A stretch of DNA of 64,000 nt from Firmicutes bacterium ADurb.Bin300 (lineage in GTDB: Bacteria; Bacillota; Clostridia; Oscillospirales; Acutalibacteraceae). Location: positions 1 through 64,000 of the forward strand of contig MWBL01000003.1 of assembly GCA_002069015.1 (NCBI GenBank). The letters run 5' to 3'. A program made the translations under genes and the position numbers. Within the stretch, counting starts at the first letter, position 1; each line of letters starts with the position of its first letter. The notes beneath the pieces were generated by a model that did no database searches, was not told where the DNA came from, and saw only the letters and a program-made list of their open reading frames with translations. This document shows positions 26,153 to 34,940 of this stretch, piece after piece.

Positions 26153-26719
26153 ATGAGTGATATTTATCTTGCCGGCGGATGCTTTTGGGGGCTTCAAAGG
26201 CTTATGCAGTCCTTAAAGGGAGTTTCGGATACTGTCTGCGGTTACGCCAACGGCAATTCACGGCAAAAAGCGACGTATGAAAGCGTTTGCAGGGGGGATA
26301 CAGGTTTTCGTGAAACGGTCAAGGTAGAGTATGATTCTGAGAAAATAAGCCTTGAAGCAATACTTTTTGCGTTTTTTTCCGTAATAGACCCAACAGTAAA
26401 AAACAGACAGGGGAACGATGTGGGCTCTCAATATCAAACGGGGATTTATTATGTTGATGACAAGTCAAAAGAGACCGCGCTGCGTGTAGCTGAAATCGAG
26501 AAGAAAAAACATCACAGGTTTGAGGTAGAGATTAAGCCGCTTTCCTGCTTTTATGAGGCAGAGGAATATCATCAGTATTATCTTGACAAAAACCCTCGCG
26601 GCTACTGCCATATTCCGCAAGAGGAGATTGAGAAAATAAGCCGTATGGTTTTTGACCCCGCCGCATATTTTAAAATTGACGAAAAGCGTATCGAAAAGCT
26701 TTACGGACCTCCGGTATAA
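26153..26719 (+). CDS. msrA: Peptide-methionine (S)-S-oxide reductase
   Basis: Reduces the S-epimer of methionine sulfoxide in proteins, a repair step after oxidation. The active-site motif GGCFWG carries the catalytic Cys near residue 10; GYANG and [10 protein letters not shown] are typical. 188 residues. The ATG at 26153 lies six bases after GAGGTG; the GTG at 26144 is inside that site. The reading ends at LYGPPV, exactly where fused MsrA-MsrB proteins of Firmicutes continue into MsrB, and a broken MsrB reading begins ten bases before this stop in another frame (see next entry). Confidence 0.94.
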   Translation: MSDIYLAGGCFWGLQRLMQSLKGVSDTVCGYANGNSRQKATYESVCRGDTGFRETVKVEYDSEKISLEAILFAFFSVIDPTVKNRQGNDVGSQYQTGIYYVDDKSKETALRVAEIEKKKHHRFEVEIKPLSCFYEAEEYHQYYLDKNPRGYCHIPQEEIEKISRMVFDPAAYFKIDEKRIEKLYGPPV

Positions 26720-26828
26720 GGTAACGCAGAAAGCCGCCACCGAGCCGTCGTTTCAAAACGAGTTCAACAATCATTTTGAAAGGGGGATTTACATCGATAT
26801 AGTGACGGGCGAGCCGCTTTTTACATAA
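26709..26828 (+). pseudogene. Remnant of an msrB (methionine-R-sulfoxide reductase) domain
   Basis: In the frame +1 relative to msrA, 39 codons read [18 protein letters not shown] and on to [14 protein letters not shown], which is the N-terminal third of MsrB (YxVTQ, GTEPPF-like, GIYVDIVSGEPLF in the family). A TAA at 26826 interrupts it just before KDKF; after that the similarity is lost, and the Cys-rich zinc and catalytic parts are not recognisable. A frameshift separates it from msrA. The bases 26829-27080 hold no intact gene and look like further decayed sequence. Confidence 0.75.
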
Positions 26829-27080
26829 AAGGACAAGTTTTCCTGCTGTTTCAATATTGTTTTTTTCATTATAGCATATAACAATACGCTGTACAATAGC
26901 GGCTTTACAAAAGATATACTGACGGGTGTGTGGCGTAGCAGCATTGATATTTATTGAGAAGCGGCGCTGTGTAAAAGATAAATCATTATGTCCGATGGAA
27001 TGATTGTAAGCGATACGAAGGACGGGGGAAAATATTATTCGGTTCTGTTTAAGGAAACGGGAGTTACATGCTGAATACAT

Positions 27081-27124
27081 AAAAATATACCGCGCTGTTT
27101 TTAATCAGTGCGCAGTGCGGTATA
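27081..27124 (-). terminator. Terminator of the leftward decarboxylase-subunit operon
   Basis: Read leftward, TATACCGC (27124-27117) pairs with GCGGTATA (27093-27086) and five U follow (27085-27081). An inner CGCGCTG/CAGTGCG pairing competes with it. Confidence 0.6.
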
Positions 27125-27142
27125 CTTTATAAGATCTGTCTG

Positions 27143-27295
27143 TTATTCTTCTTTTTTTTCGCACGTGAACTTTTCAAGTAAATAAACACTTGATATTATC
27201 ACACCGGTAACAAGAAAAATACCGAACATACCCTTGCCCATTATCGGGAGAGTATCGGTTAAGCTTTTAAAATTACAAATGAAGACCGTGAGCAT
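27143..27295 (-). CDS. Very small membrane subunit beside sodium-pump beta chain (OadG-like candidate)
   Basis: A 50-residue protein, too short for usual gene lists: a polar start, one hydrophobic helix (GKGMFGIFLVTGVIISSVYLL) and a charged end, EKFTCEKKEE. GGAGG sits six bases before its ATG, and the gene starts 13 bases after the stop of the beta subunit gene on the same strand. Sodium-pumping decarboxylases need a small gamma/delta membrane subunit that anchors the complex, and GKGMxGIF..I is a pattern seen in such short clostridial versions. The assignment rests on size, topology and position. Confidence 0.6.
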   Translation of the reverse strand: MLTVFICNFKSLTDTLPIMGKGMFGIFLVTGVIISSVYLLEKFTCEKKEE

Positions 27296-27307
27296 TTAAT
27301 ACCTCCT

Positions 27308-28465
27308 TTAGCCGACAAGATTCAGTATAAGTCCGCCCGCGATTACAGAGGCAATCTGACCGGACACATTAACTCCCGTCGAATGCATTAACAGGAAATT
27401 CTGATTGTCTTCTTCAAGTCCGAGCTTGTGTACTACACGCGCCGACATCGGAAATGCCGAAATGCCCGCCGCGCCTATCATGGGATTAATTTTTTGTTTA
27501 AGAAACAGATTTATGAACTTGGCGAACAATACTCCGCCTATAGTATCAAAAATAAATGCTACAAGACCTAAGCAAAGGATTATCAAAGTTTCCTTTGCAA
27601 GAAATTCGTCTGCCCTCATGCGCGAGGCTATGGTGATGCCCAAAATCAGGGTAATAAGGTTAGCAAGCACCTTTTGAGCGGAGTTTGAAAGGCTGTCGAG
27701 CACAAGGCACTCACGAAGGAGATTTCCGAACATGAGAAAACCGATAAGCGAAATGCTCCGCGGAGAAACAAGCCCTGTAATAATCGTAATAACAATCGGG
27801 AAAAGTATCCTTGTGAGCCTTGAAACCTCTTTAGCCTTGTAGGACATACGAATCAAGCGCTCTTTTCTTGTTGTGCACATCTTGATAAACGGCGGCTGGA
27901 TTATAGGTACGAGTGCCATATACGAATAAGCGCATACGATGATAGGTCCGATATAGTTTGATTTGAGATAGTTTGCAACGAATATTGAGGTTGGACCATC
28001 TGCCGCGCCTATTATAGCTATTGAGGCGGCATCCTTAATGTCAAACCCGACAAATGCCGCAAGGGAAAACGCAAAGAATATTCCGAACTGCGCCGCCGCT
28101 CCGAAAAACATCAGCTTAGGATTTGCAAGCAAAGGACCGAAGTCAATCATCGCGCCTATTCCTATAAATAAGAGCAGGGGGAACAGCTCATTGGCAATTC
28201 CCGTACCGAATAGAACATCGAGTATGCCCTCTTCTACTCCCGAATCATACATTTGTGTAATTGCACCCGAAAACGGCAGGTTGACGAGGATAGACCCGAA
28301 GCCTATCGGTAAAAGCAAGGTGGGTTCCATTTCTCGTTTTATGGCAAGATATATCAGAACGGCTCCGATTACCCACATTACAACCATTTTCCACTCTAAA
28401 TTCAGGACATTTCCAAAGAGCTCGAACACTAAACCAAGTCCTTTCGGCAAGCAATTATGAAACAT
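27308..28465 (-). CDS. Sodium-translocating decarboxylase, beta subunit
   Basis: The membrane channel part of oxaloacetate, methylmalonyl-CoA or glutaconyl-CoA decarboxylases, which pump sodium out when the carboxyl group of biotin is released. About 385 residues with some ten helices; the conserved IGAADGPTSIF loop (sodium-site Asp, near residue 170) and GAAGISAFPMSARVVHK near the end are intact. The ATG at 28465 is preferred because GGAGAA precedes it and the family begins near there; 20 more in-frame codons upstream look untranslated. The carboxyltransferase and biotin-carrier genes are not in the window, so which acid is used is unknown. Confidence 0.92.
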   Translation of the reverse strand: MFHNCLPKGLGLVFELFGNVLNLEWKMVVMWVIGAVLIYLAIKREMEPTLLLPIGFGSILVNLPFSGAITQMYDSGVEEGILDVLFGTGIANELFPLLLFIGIGAMIDFGPLLANPKLMFFGAAAQFGIFFAFSLAAFVGFDIKDAASIAIIGAADGPTSIFVANYLKSNYIGPIIVCAYSYMALVPIIQPPFIKMCTTRKERLIRMSYKAKEVSRLTRILFPIVITIITGLVSPRSISLIGFLMFGNLLRECLVLDSLSNSAQKVLANLITLILGITIASRMRADEFLAKETLIILCLGLVAFIFDTIGGVLFAKFINLFLKQKINPMIGAAGISAFPMSARVVHKLGLEEDNQNFLLMHSTGVNVSGQIASVIAGGLILNLVG

Positions 28466-28614
28466 TTCTCCATTATCCTTAAATTTATCATACCATAAAC
28501 AAGGGTGCTTTTCAAGATCATTCAAATTTTTCCGAAAAGACCTTTATTTTTTTATAATATATGGTATTATTTCTAAAGGAGAACAATATACAACAGACTG
28601 AGGAGGCTTTAATA

Positions 28615-29679
28615 ATGGGAAAAATCAAAATTGCCGTAATAGGCTGCGGAACAATCGCAAGTACGGCACACATACCTGCGTATATGGCGTGCGAGGATGT
28701 CGAAATAAAGTACTTTTGCGACATAATACCCAAAAGGGCGGATGATGCTGTTGACCGCTGCGACTGCGGCAAGGCGGTTTATGATTATCGGGAGATTCTT
28801 GATGACAAAGAGCTTGACGCCGTTTCGGTATGCACGCATAATGACACTCACAGCCTAATCTCAATAGACTTTATGCGCCACGGGAAGGATGTCCTGTGTG
28901 AAAAGCCTGCCGCAAGAATTTTATCCGAGGCCGAAGAAATGCTGAAGGTATCAAAGCAGACGGGCAGAATTCTTTCAATAGGCGTTTGCAACAGGTACAG
29001 TAATGCCGTAAATAATATTAAAAAGCTCATTGAGAGCGGTGAGTTGGGAGAGGTGCACCATGTTCACGCAAGCTTTCGTGCACACCGCTCAATACCCGGA
29101 ATAGGCGGGGACTTTACGCAAAAGGCTGTATCGGGCGGAGGCGCGCTTATCGATTGGGGCGTTCATTACTTAGACCTTATAATTTATTGCTGCGGTGAGC
29201 CCCGACCCTTGACCGCGAGCGGAGAGGCATTCTGTAAATTAGGGAAAAATATTAAGGAGTATGCATATAAGAGCATGTGGGCCGAAAGTACGGCTGATTT
29301 TGACGGCGTTTACGATGTGGACGACTCGGTCACGGGAATAGTCAGAACAACAGGACCGGTCATTTCCTTTATAGGGGCGTGGGCGCAGAATATCGGCGAA
29401 AGCGAAACGTACATAGATTTTATGGGCGATAAAGGCGGCGTAAGGCTTCAATACGGCAGGAGCTTCAAGCTGTTTACCTCAAAGGGCGCGATGCTTTTGG
29501 AGACTGTACCTGATTTTAAGGGTAATGAAATGCACAAGGACGAAGTGCTTGATTTCGTAAGCTCCGTAAAAAAAGGACAGCGAAACAGAAATGACATTGA
29601 AAATGCTGTTATAACCTCAAGGATAATGCAGGCTATATATGATTCATCCGATTTGCATAAGGAGATAAAAATAGGATAA
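28615..29679 (+). CDS. Gfo/Idh/MocA-family oxidoreductase
   Basis: A 354-residue NAD(P)-dependent sugar or cyclitol oxidoreductase. The Rossmann site VIGCGTIASTAHIPAY is at residues ~8-23, EKPAAR near 100 holds the catalytic-region Lys, and GGGALIDWGVHYLDL near 180 the His/Asp motif. The ATG at 28615 follows GAGGAGG; in-frame codons back to 28561 are not supported by a ribosome site. It is a relative of the cut-off gene at the window start but not a close copy. It is transcribed alone and ends at a bidirectional terminator. Confidence 0.9.
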   Translation: MGKIKIAVIGCGTIASTAHIPAYMACEDVEIKYFCDIIPKRADDAVDRCDCGKAVYDYREILDDKELDAVSVCTHNDTHSLISIDFMRHGKDVLCEKPAARILSEAEEMLKVSKQTGRILSIGVCNRYSNAVNNIKKLIESGELGEVHHVHASFRAHRSIPGIGGDFTQKAVSGGGALIDWGVHYLDLIIYCCGEPRPLTASGEAFCKLGKNIKEYAYKSMWAESTADFDGVYDVDDSVTGIVRTTGPVISFIGAWAQNIGESETYIDFMGDKGGVRLQYGRSFKLFTSKGAMLLETVPDFKGNEMHKDEVLDFVSSVKKGQRNRNDIENAVITSRIMQAIYDSSDLHKEIKIG

Positions 29680-29685
29680 AAATTT

Positions 29686-29716
29686 TTCCCCGGTACGAAA
29701 AAACCGGGGAATTTTT
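29686..29716. terminator. Bidirectional terminator
   Basis: TTCCCCGGT (29686-29694) pairs with ACCGGGGAA (29703-29711); five T follow to the right and a T/A-rich run lies to the left, fitting the convergent genes on both sides. Confidence 0.85.
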
Positions 29717-29726
29717 ATTACGTTAA

Positions 29727-30617
29727 TCAATAAAACAGCGTGATATAATCTTCAATATCTTTTCTTGTAGCTTTAAGAGGTCCCGGTGTTTCCATTTTGA
29801 GTGAAACACTCGCCGTTGCCCAAAGGAGGCTGTCCGGAATATCATTATTAAGTCTTTCGTTAATATATGCGGCAAAGGTTGTGTCACCTCTACCGGTTCT
29901 GCCGCTTAAATTTCTTGATTTAATCGGGCAGGAATAAAACCTTTTACCGTCGTATGCCAAAACCTCTGTGTTGTGTGTAATGAGAATTTCTTTGGCACCT
30001 AAGGAATAAAGGAGCTTTGCCGCCTGCCTTCGGTCCTGTGTCCCTGTCATTATTTCGGCTTCCGCGGCATCTAATTTCAGATATGTAATAAGGGGCAGAA
30101 TTTCTTCCTTTTGTGCCCAATCCTTAAAATACATGGTGCCGTTTTCCATATCGGCATGGCGAAGGCAAGCCTGAACGTCGAGCGCTGCCGCTCCTTTTTT
30201 AGCGCATAGCTTTATTGTCTCGTCGTCAAAGTCGCCAAAAATAAGTCCCGCAAAATGGTATATATCGGCTTGTACATTAGGTATGTCACAAGCTGAAAAA
30301 GGTGTGCCCCGCGACAGGCATGTACAGTTTCGCCTTTCCTTATCTTCTGAAAGGTACTGATTTTGGATTGATGTAGAGCTTACGCCCGTAAGGGCAATTA
30401 CATTTTCTTTCGGGATAGAAAAGGCTTCAAGTCTGCTGAAGTCCCCGGCAGCAAGCTTTGTCACCGCAAGCACATTATGCCCCAGAGCATACGCCGAGGC
30501 GCTTGAGAATAAAACGGCACCGCCTAAGGTTTCAACACTTTTCCCGTCGAAGTCAATGTTCCTGTCAAGCGAAATGTGACCTATTATCACACTACTGTAT
30601 TTTTTTGTTTTTTCCAT
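29727..30617 (-). CDS. PfkB-family carbohydrate kinase
   Basis: A ribokinase-fold sugar or nucleoside kinase of 296 residues. N-terminal GHISLDRN and GGAVLFSSASAYALG match the substrate side; the anion hole and catalytic base lie in GRTGRGDTTFAAY near residue 240, where the family's usual DTxGAGD reads RTGRGD: the catalytic Asp stays, the first Asp is Arg. This variant occurs in a sub-branch of PfkB proteins as far as I recall. The gene is alone between a terminator and a divergent promoter region, so the substrate cannot be inferred. Confidence 0.82.
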   Translation of the reverse strand: MEKTKKYSSVIIGHISLDRNIDFDGKSVETLGGAVLFSSASAYALGHNVLAVTKLAAGDFSRLEAFSIPKENVIALTGVSSTSIQNQYLSEDKERRNCTCLSRGTPFSACDIPNVQADIYHFAGLIFGDFDDETIKLCAKKGAAALDVQACLRHADMENGTMYFKDWAQKEEILPLITYLKLDAAEAEIMTGTQDRRQAAKLLYSLGAKEILITHNTEVLAYDGKRFYSCPIKSRNLSGRTGRGDTTFAAYINERLNNDIPDSLLWATASVSLKMETPGPLKATRKDIEDYITLFY

Positions 30618-30634
30618 CCTCGCAATCCCCTTTG

Positions 30635-30663
30635 TTGACTTAAATCGGAAGCGGCTATATAAT
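30635..30663 (+). promoter_or_regulatory. Sigma-A promoter of rsmA
   Basis: TTGACT at 30635-30640 and TATAAT at 30658-30663, 17-base spacer. Transcription would begin near 30670, which argues against a translation start at ATG 30676 and for TTG 30709. Confidence 0.8.
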
Positions 30664-30708
30664 ATTAAGGTACAAATGCACAGAAATTTAAATGAAACGG
30701 GGCATTTT

Positions 30709-31560
30709 TTGAAAAAACTTTCGGATATAAAAACAATAAAGAGTATCCTTGCAAGTCACGGCTTTTCATTTTCAAAGGCTTTGGGGCAAAACTTTATTAT
30801 TGACCCTGAAGTATGCCCGAAAATCAGTGAGAGCGCAGGACTTGACAAAAATACTGCCGTTATTGAAATAGGGGCGGGTATAGGTGTTTTAACGGCAGAG
30901 CTTGCCTTAAGAGCGGGAAAGGTTATTGCCTTTGAGCTTGACAGACGGCTTATTCCCATACTAAAAGAAACGCTCGGGGCTTTCGATAATATTGAAATAA
31001 TTAACGAGGATATAATGAAGGCAGATCTTCGGCGGTTAATTAATGAAAAGTGCGGGGGAATGCGTGTCGCAGTTGTGGCAAATATCCCTTATAATATTAC
31101 CTCACCCCTAATAATGATGCTCCTTGAGGGCAGACTGGGGATAGACACCATAACAGTAATGGTTCAGTCAGAAGCGGCAAAGCGTCTTTGCGCGCCTGTA
31201 GGCTCGCGTGAGGGCGGCAGTGTTACGGTTGCCGTTAATTATTACGCTAATGCAAAGAGGCTGTTTCCCGTTTCGAGAACATCGTTTTTGCCACCGCCGA
31301 AGGTTGACAGCGAGGTTATTGAGTTACAGATAAGAAAAGCTCCTCCTGTAACGGTTGATGAAAAAGTATTTTTTAAATTAGTAAAAGGAGTATTTTCTCA
31401 AAGAAGAAAAACGCTCCTTAATTCACTTGAAAGTGCACTGTCAATTCCTAAGGCTCAAACGGCAAAGGCATTGTCCCAAATGGGATTGAGCAAGGATATA
31501 AGACCCGAGAGGTTGACAATGGAGGATTTTGCGAGACTCTCAAAGGCTCTTTTTAACTGA
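30709..31560 (+). CDS. rsmA: 16S rRNA (adenine1518/1519-N6)-dimethyltransferase
   Basis: KsgA/RsmA dimethylates two adjacent adenines in the last helix of 16S rRNA, a late check in 30S assembly. FSKALGQNFI near residue 18, the S-adenosylmethionine site IEIGAGIGVLT near 47, the FELDRR acidic loop and the catalytic NIPYNITSP near 120 are all present. The TTG at 30709, after ACGGGGC, gives MKKLSDIKTIKSIL, the usual family start, and 283 residues; the ATG at 30676 would lie almost at the transcription start. Confidence 0.93.
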   Translation: MKKLSDIKTIKSILASHGFSFSKALGQNFIIDPEVCPKISESAGLDKNTAVIEIGAGIGVLTAELALRAGKVIAFELDRRLIPILKETLGAFDNIEIINEDIMKADLRRLINEKCGGMRVAVVANIPYNITSPLIMMLLEGRLGIDTITVMVQSEAAKRLCAPVGSREGGSVTVAVNYYANAKRLFPVSRTSFLPPPKVDSEVIELQIRKAPPVTVDEKVFFKLVKGVFSQRRKTLLNSLESALSIPKAQTAKALSQMGLSKDIRPERLTMEDFARLSKALFN

Positions 31561-31575
31561 ATATAAAATTTTTCA

Positions 31576-31800
31576 TCAGAGAAAATCCTCTATTATTTCA
31601 GCAATATGAACAGGTTCGGGCTCCTCCCTTTTCAGGAGGGAAATTACTCTTAAGGCATGGTCCTCAGATACGGAGAAATCTTCGATTTCATAAATCAGTC
31701 TGCCGTTGATTTCTGCTTTGATGCCATAAACTTCCGTGGGTGCATTTTGGTATTCGAATTGTTTTTTGCAGCTAATGAGCGAATAACAAGTTTTAAACAT
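31576..31800 (-). CDS. Small DUF6514-like protein
   Basis: A 74-residue protein with the layout YGIKAEINGRLIYEIEDFS followed by a helix and ending HIAEIIEDFL. That agrees with my memory of the small clostridial DUF6514 family, whose function is unknown. It has a GAGGGTG ribosome site before ATG 31800 and a promoter (31860-31833). It lies tail to tail with rsmA. Confidence 0.65.
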   Translation of the reverse strand: MFKTCYSLISCKKQFEYQNAPTEVYGIKAEINGRLIYEIEDFSVSEDHALRVISLLKREEPEPVHIAEIIEDFL

Positions 31801-31832
31801 TTTAAATCACCCTCTTAACGTGTAATACCATA

Positions 31833-31860
31833 ATATTACAAAAAAGGCAGACGTTGTCAA
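31833..31860 (-). promoter_or_regulatory. Promoter of the DUF6514-like gene
   Basis: Leftward TTGACA at 31860-31855 and TAATAT at 31838-31833 with a 16-base spacer, between the yfhO stop and the small gene. Confidence 0.6.
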
Positions 31861-31930
31861 GTAAAATGTGATAAAAATTCACAAAAATTTATTGATTTAA
31901 TTATTTATCACTTTATGTGAGTAAAAACTT

Positions 31931-34699
31931 TTATTTTCTATCCCTTTTGTATTCTAAAAGTATAAAAAGCATAAGTAAAACTGCTGATGCCGCCGATACC
32001 ATAAGCCCGATCTTAAGTCCCGGCACCTCATATTTCATTTCTAACGTGTGCTGCCCCGCCTCGACATCAAGTAAAATCAGATGGGTATCCTCTGGGCATA
32101 AAACCTCAACCTCTTCACCGTCAATGTATGCACTCCAGCCGTCGCTGTAGGGGATAGAAGTAAAAATCATCTGATTTTCCTTAGCTGCCACTGTACCCTT
32201 AATATAAGAGCCGTCGTATTCCTCGATTTTGAGAGCGCCTTCCTTAAGGTACTCGTAGCCGCGGAAAAATTTCTCTTCATCAAGACTGTAGAAGGAAAAT
32301 TGAACTATTGATTCGTTTTTATCAATCTTTTTTCCTTTAAGATACTCCTGCTTCGCAGAATCGGAAAGCTCCGCTGTCAGAGTAACGGTGTCACCCTTCT
32401 TTATACCGATTAAGGGTATCAAGGGGGCGGCAAGGTTTTGCATATACAAAATTTCGCGTTCTTTGCCCCCCCCCGCAAGGATGGTCAAATTATTAAACAT
32501 ATCGGACGAATAGATTAAATACACAGGTTCATCGGTCTCTACCTTGAACGTGTTTGTTACCTTAACCGTTTCCGGTTTTGTATATTTAATGAGGTATTTA
32601 TCCCTTGTGAATTCTGCGTACATTTCCGGCGTCATGTTCATAATGCTTTCGTCTTCTTTAATTAAATGAGACAAAAGATCTGTTTCTGCGTTTTGAGCCT
32701 TAATTTCTCCGGGCTCCTGTCTCGTGAAAACATCCTTGATTCCCGTGGCGTTTTCAAACAATGAATTTTGAGACTTAAAGCCGGAGAGCATTGTTGCGAG
32801 CCAGTCCGTAATGCCTTCATTTACGGCAAACGCTAAGGGCAGAGGATATTTATATTCATATGCGTTTAAGCCGCATTCGGCTTTGTCTTCATCGGATAAG
32901 TCAAGAGGCTTATAATAAGTATCGTCTCTATCCTCGTCAGAGAAATCATAAAGATATTTCAAAGCGAAAAAAGAGTCAAAAACAGGAGTCTGCTTGCCGT
33001 AAATGATGGCGTTTTGCGTATTATGGGACAGTCCCAAGCCGCCTATTGAAAAGGTCAGTATTTCATCACTGAGCGAGCTGAAGGTAGAAATTCCGTTGCA
33101 ACCGAAAAAGGATCCCTTAAGACCGAATGCAAGCTTGTCGCCTACGACCTCGCTTCTTTGCAAGGATTTTTCATTAGCGGTTAAGACTGTTTTTACGCAA
33201 GCTTGCTGCTGCTCAAGGATTGAAATCCTGTCTTTCTCGTTTACCGTAACACTTATTGCCGCATTTGTAAAAGCCTCGGCGAGAACAAGTACTGTCGTTA
33301 CGGCGAGTATGGCAGCTCTTTTCTTATTCCTATACTTATATAGAAGAAGCGCCGCACATATCAGCACGATAAAAAGTATGTTCAAAAGGGCAATCTTAGT
33401 AGTATAGAACTCGTTTGACTGAAACAGTAACGAGAGGCAGACCACGATTGATAACACACCCGTAGACGCAATATATATGCCCTTTATAGAGTCGAGGTGC
33501 CGGAACACTCTATATGCCATTACACAAATAAGAAAGACATAAAGAAAAACAAATCTGTACGGAAATCCGGCGGGAACTGAAATACCGTGCCAGACTAAGT
33601 TAGCTTTGCTTATAAGCAGTGAGAGGATAAGAAGGAGAGTTAAAGCGCAATATGCTACTCTTTCGCTTAGCTTAATCTTTTTGACAAGCATAAACAGCGG
33701 AACAAGCAGGAGTATCAGAAATCCGCAGTAAAAGAACGGGTGGGGTATATCTATTGAGCCATAGCTTCCCACAGAGTTTGTCCCCATAAGATGACCGGTG
33801 AAAAAATCGGCTAAGCCGAAAAGGAATGTATCCTCTTCACCAAACTTTATGAAGGAGTTTCCGAGAGCCGAAAATAGCGGAATGAGAGTCACCGCGGAAA
33901 GAGCACCGGCAAGCAGAGAATAACCGCCGAATTTCAGTAAGATGGGAAGCAGTGCCCTTCCCTCATATAAATCTTCCCCACCATCTTCGTCACTTGCAAC
34001 TGGCGGCTTGCAGCTTGCAATTTTGTTATGCGACGACGTCAGCCCCTCGCTTCCGAATATTCTAATAAGGAAGTAAAGAACCGAAAAAATACAAAGCATA
34101 TATCCTGTATAAAAGCTTGTGATAATTGCAACTCCTAAAGCCGCGCAATAAAGCACGCCGCCTCTTTCCTCGACAATTCTTTCTATCCCCAGTGCTATTA
34201 ACGGCAGAAAGATAAGGGCGTCAAGCCACATTATGTTTGAGCTGTACCCGGTGAAAAAGCCGCAAAGCGCATAGCAAACGGAAAAGGCGGGAATAAGAGA
34301 ATCTTTTCCCGGCAAGGATATTTTTAAATAATATGAAAAGCAGCAGGCGGCGGCAATCACCTTCAGCATAACAGCAAGGTCAAAGGCTTCAAATGCCGTT
34401 AAACCCGGAACGAGAACGGAAAGGACGGTGAAAGGACTTAAAAAGTAATAAACACCGGCAGTAAAAAAGTCAAAACCGAGTCCCGAGGAAAAGGAGTAGG
34501 AGAAAATACCCCCGTCAAACAATCTGTCTCTTAACTCCGAAAGCAGCGGGACATACTGCAAAACAGCGTCTCCCACCGCAAGTGAGGCATCGCCGAAGGG
34601 GAAAAAGCCCTTTACGGCAGATATCATTAAAAGCACCGCTGCGGTAAAAACAGCCGAAAATAAAATCGGGTAATTCTTGTAATAATTTTTCTTTTTCAT
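31931..34699 (-). CDS. YfhO-family membrane protein
   Basis: A 922-residue polytopic protein of the YfhO family, GT-C-like membrane enzymes linked in Bacilli and Listeria to glycosylation of teichoic acids. An N-terminal set of about 13 helices carries FGDASLAVGDAVLQYVPLL in the first external loop (the family's Asp-containing GDxxxQY motif), followed by an extracellular domain of ~350 residues and a last helix before LEYKRDRK. Residues ~213-250 form a hydrophilic loop part of which is encoded by TTGCAA-rich sequence like the repeats near thrS. The sugar and acceptor are unknown. Confidence 0.85.
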   Translation of the reverse strand: MKKKNYYKNYPILFSAVFTAAVLLMISAVKGFFPFGDASLAVGDAVLQYVPLLSELRDRLFDGGIFSYSFSSGLGFDFFTAGVYYFLSPFTVLSVLVPGLTAFEAFDLAVMLKVIAAACCFSYYLKISLPGKDSLIPAFSVCYALCGFFTGYSSNIMWLDALIFLPLIALGIERIVEERGGVLYCAALGVAIITSFYTGYMLCIFSVLYFLIRIFGSEGLTSSHNKIASCKPPVASDEDGGEDLYEGRALLPILLKFGGYSLLAGALSAVTLIPLFSALGNSFIKFGEEDTFLFGLADFFTGHLMGTNSVGSYGSIDIPHPFFYCGFLILLLVPLFMLVKKIKLSERVAYCALTLLLILSLLISKANLVWHGISVPAGFPYRFVFLYVFLICVMAYRVFRHLDSIKGIYIASTGVLSIVVCLSLLFQSNEFYTTKIALLNILFIVLICAALLLYKYRNKKRAAILAVTTVLVLAEAFTNAAISVTVNEKDRISILEQQQACVKTVLTANEKSLQRSEVVGDKLAFGLKGSFFGCNGISTFSSLSDEILTFSIGGLGLSHNTQNAIIYGKQTPVFDSFFALKYLYDFSDEDRDDTYYKPLDLSDEDKAECGLNAYEYKYPLPLAFAVNEGITDWLATMLSGFKSQNSLFENATGIKDVFTRQEPGEIKAQNAETDLLSHLIKEDESIMNMTPEMYAEFTRDKYLIKYTKPETVKVTNTFKVETDEPVYLIYSSDMFNNLTILAGGGKEREILYMQNLAAPLIPLIGIKKGDTVTLTAELSDSAKQEYLKGKKIDKNESIVQFSFYSLDEEKFFRGYEYLKEGALKIEEYDGSYIKGTVAAKENQMIFTSIPYSDGWSAYIDGEEVEVLCPEDTHLILLDVEAGQHTLEMKYEVPGLKIGLMVSAASAVLLMLFILLEYKRDRK
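33991..34020. repeat. TTGCAA-type repeat read in frame inside yfhO
   Basis: Three close copies of CTTGCA with spacers, resembling the ends of the intergenic repeats at 36728, 38851 and 40001. It encodes about residues 227-236 of YfhO (IASCKPPVAS) in a loop between membrane helices without breaking the frame. Confidence 0.45.
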
Positions 34700-34733
34700 G
34701 ATATCATTTCTCCCAAGCGATTATAATAAGTAT

Positions 34734-34763
34734 AATATACACACTGTTTCGGTGGATTGTCAA
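34734..34763 (-). promoter_or_regulatory. Promoter of yfhO
   Basis: Leftward TTGACA at 34763-34758 and TATATT at 34739-34734, spacer 18, shortly before the yfhO start at 34699. Confidence 0.6.
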
Positions 34764-34819
34764 CTATTTTGTATGACCGCAATTTAAGGCGGAAAACCAA
34801 ATTAAATTTATTAAAAGTA

Positions 34820-34848
34820 TTTACAATAATTAAACTATGGTATATAAT
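34820..34848 (+). promoter_or_regulatory. Promoter of the first prepilin gene
   Basis: TTTACA at 34820-34825 and TATAAT at 34843-34848 with a 17-base spacer; about 90 bases of leader follow. Confidence 0.75.
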
Positions 34849-34940
34849 GCTAATGATAGGTACGAAACATTCTCGTAAAGTTGTTATATAATTCTCGGTA
34901 ATCAGCATATAATTTAGTGAAGCAGAACGGAGGAAAATTG

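Noticed and set aside
28466..28525. Longer N-terminus for the sodium-pump beta subunit
   Set aside because: The additional 20 codons encode a polar stretch unlike the family's start, and the ATG at 28465 has its own GGAG.
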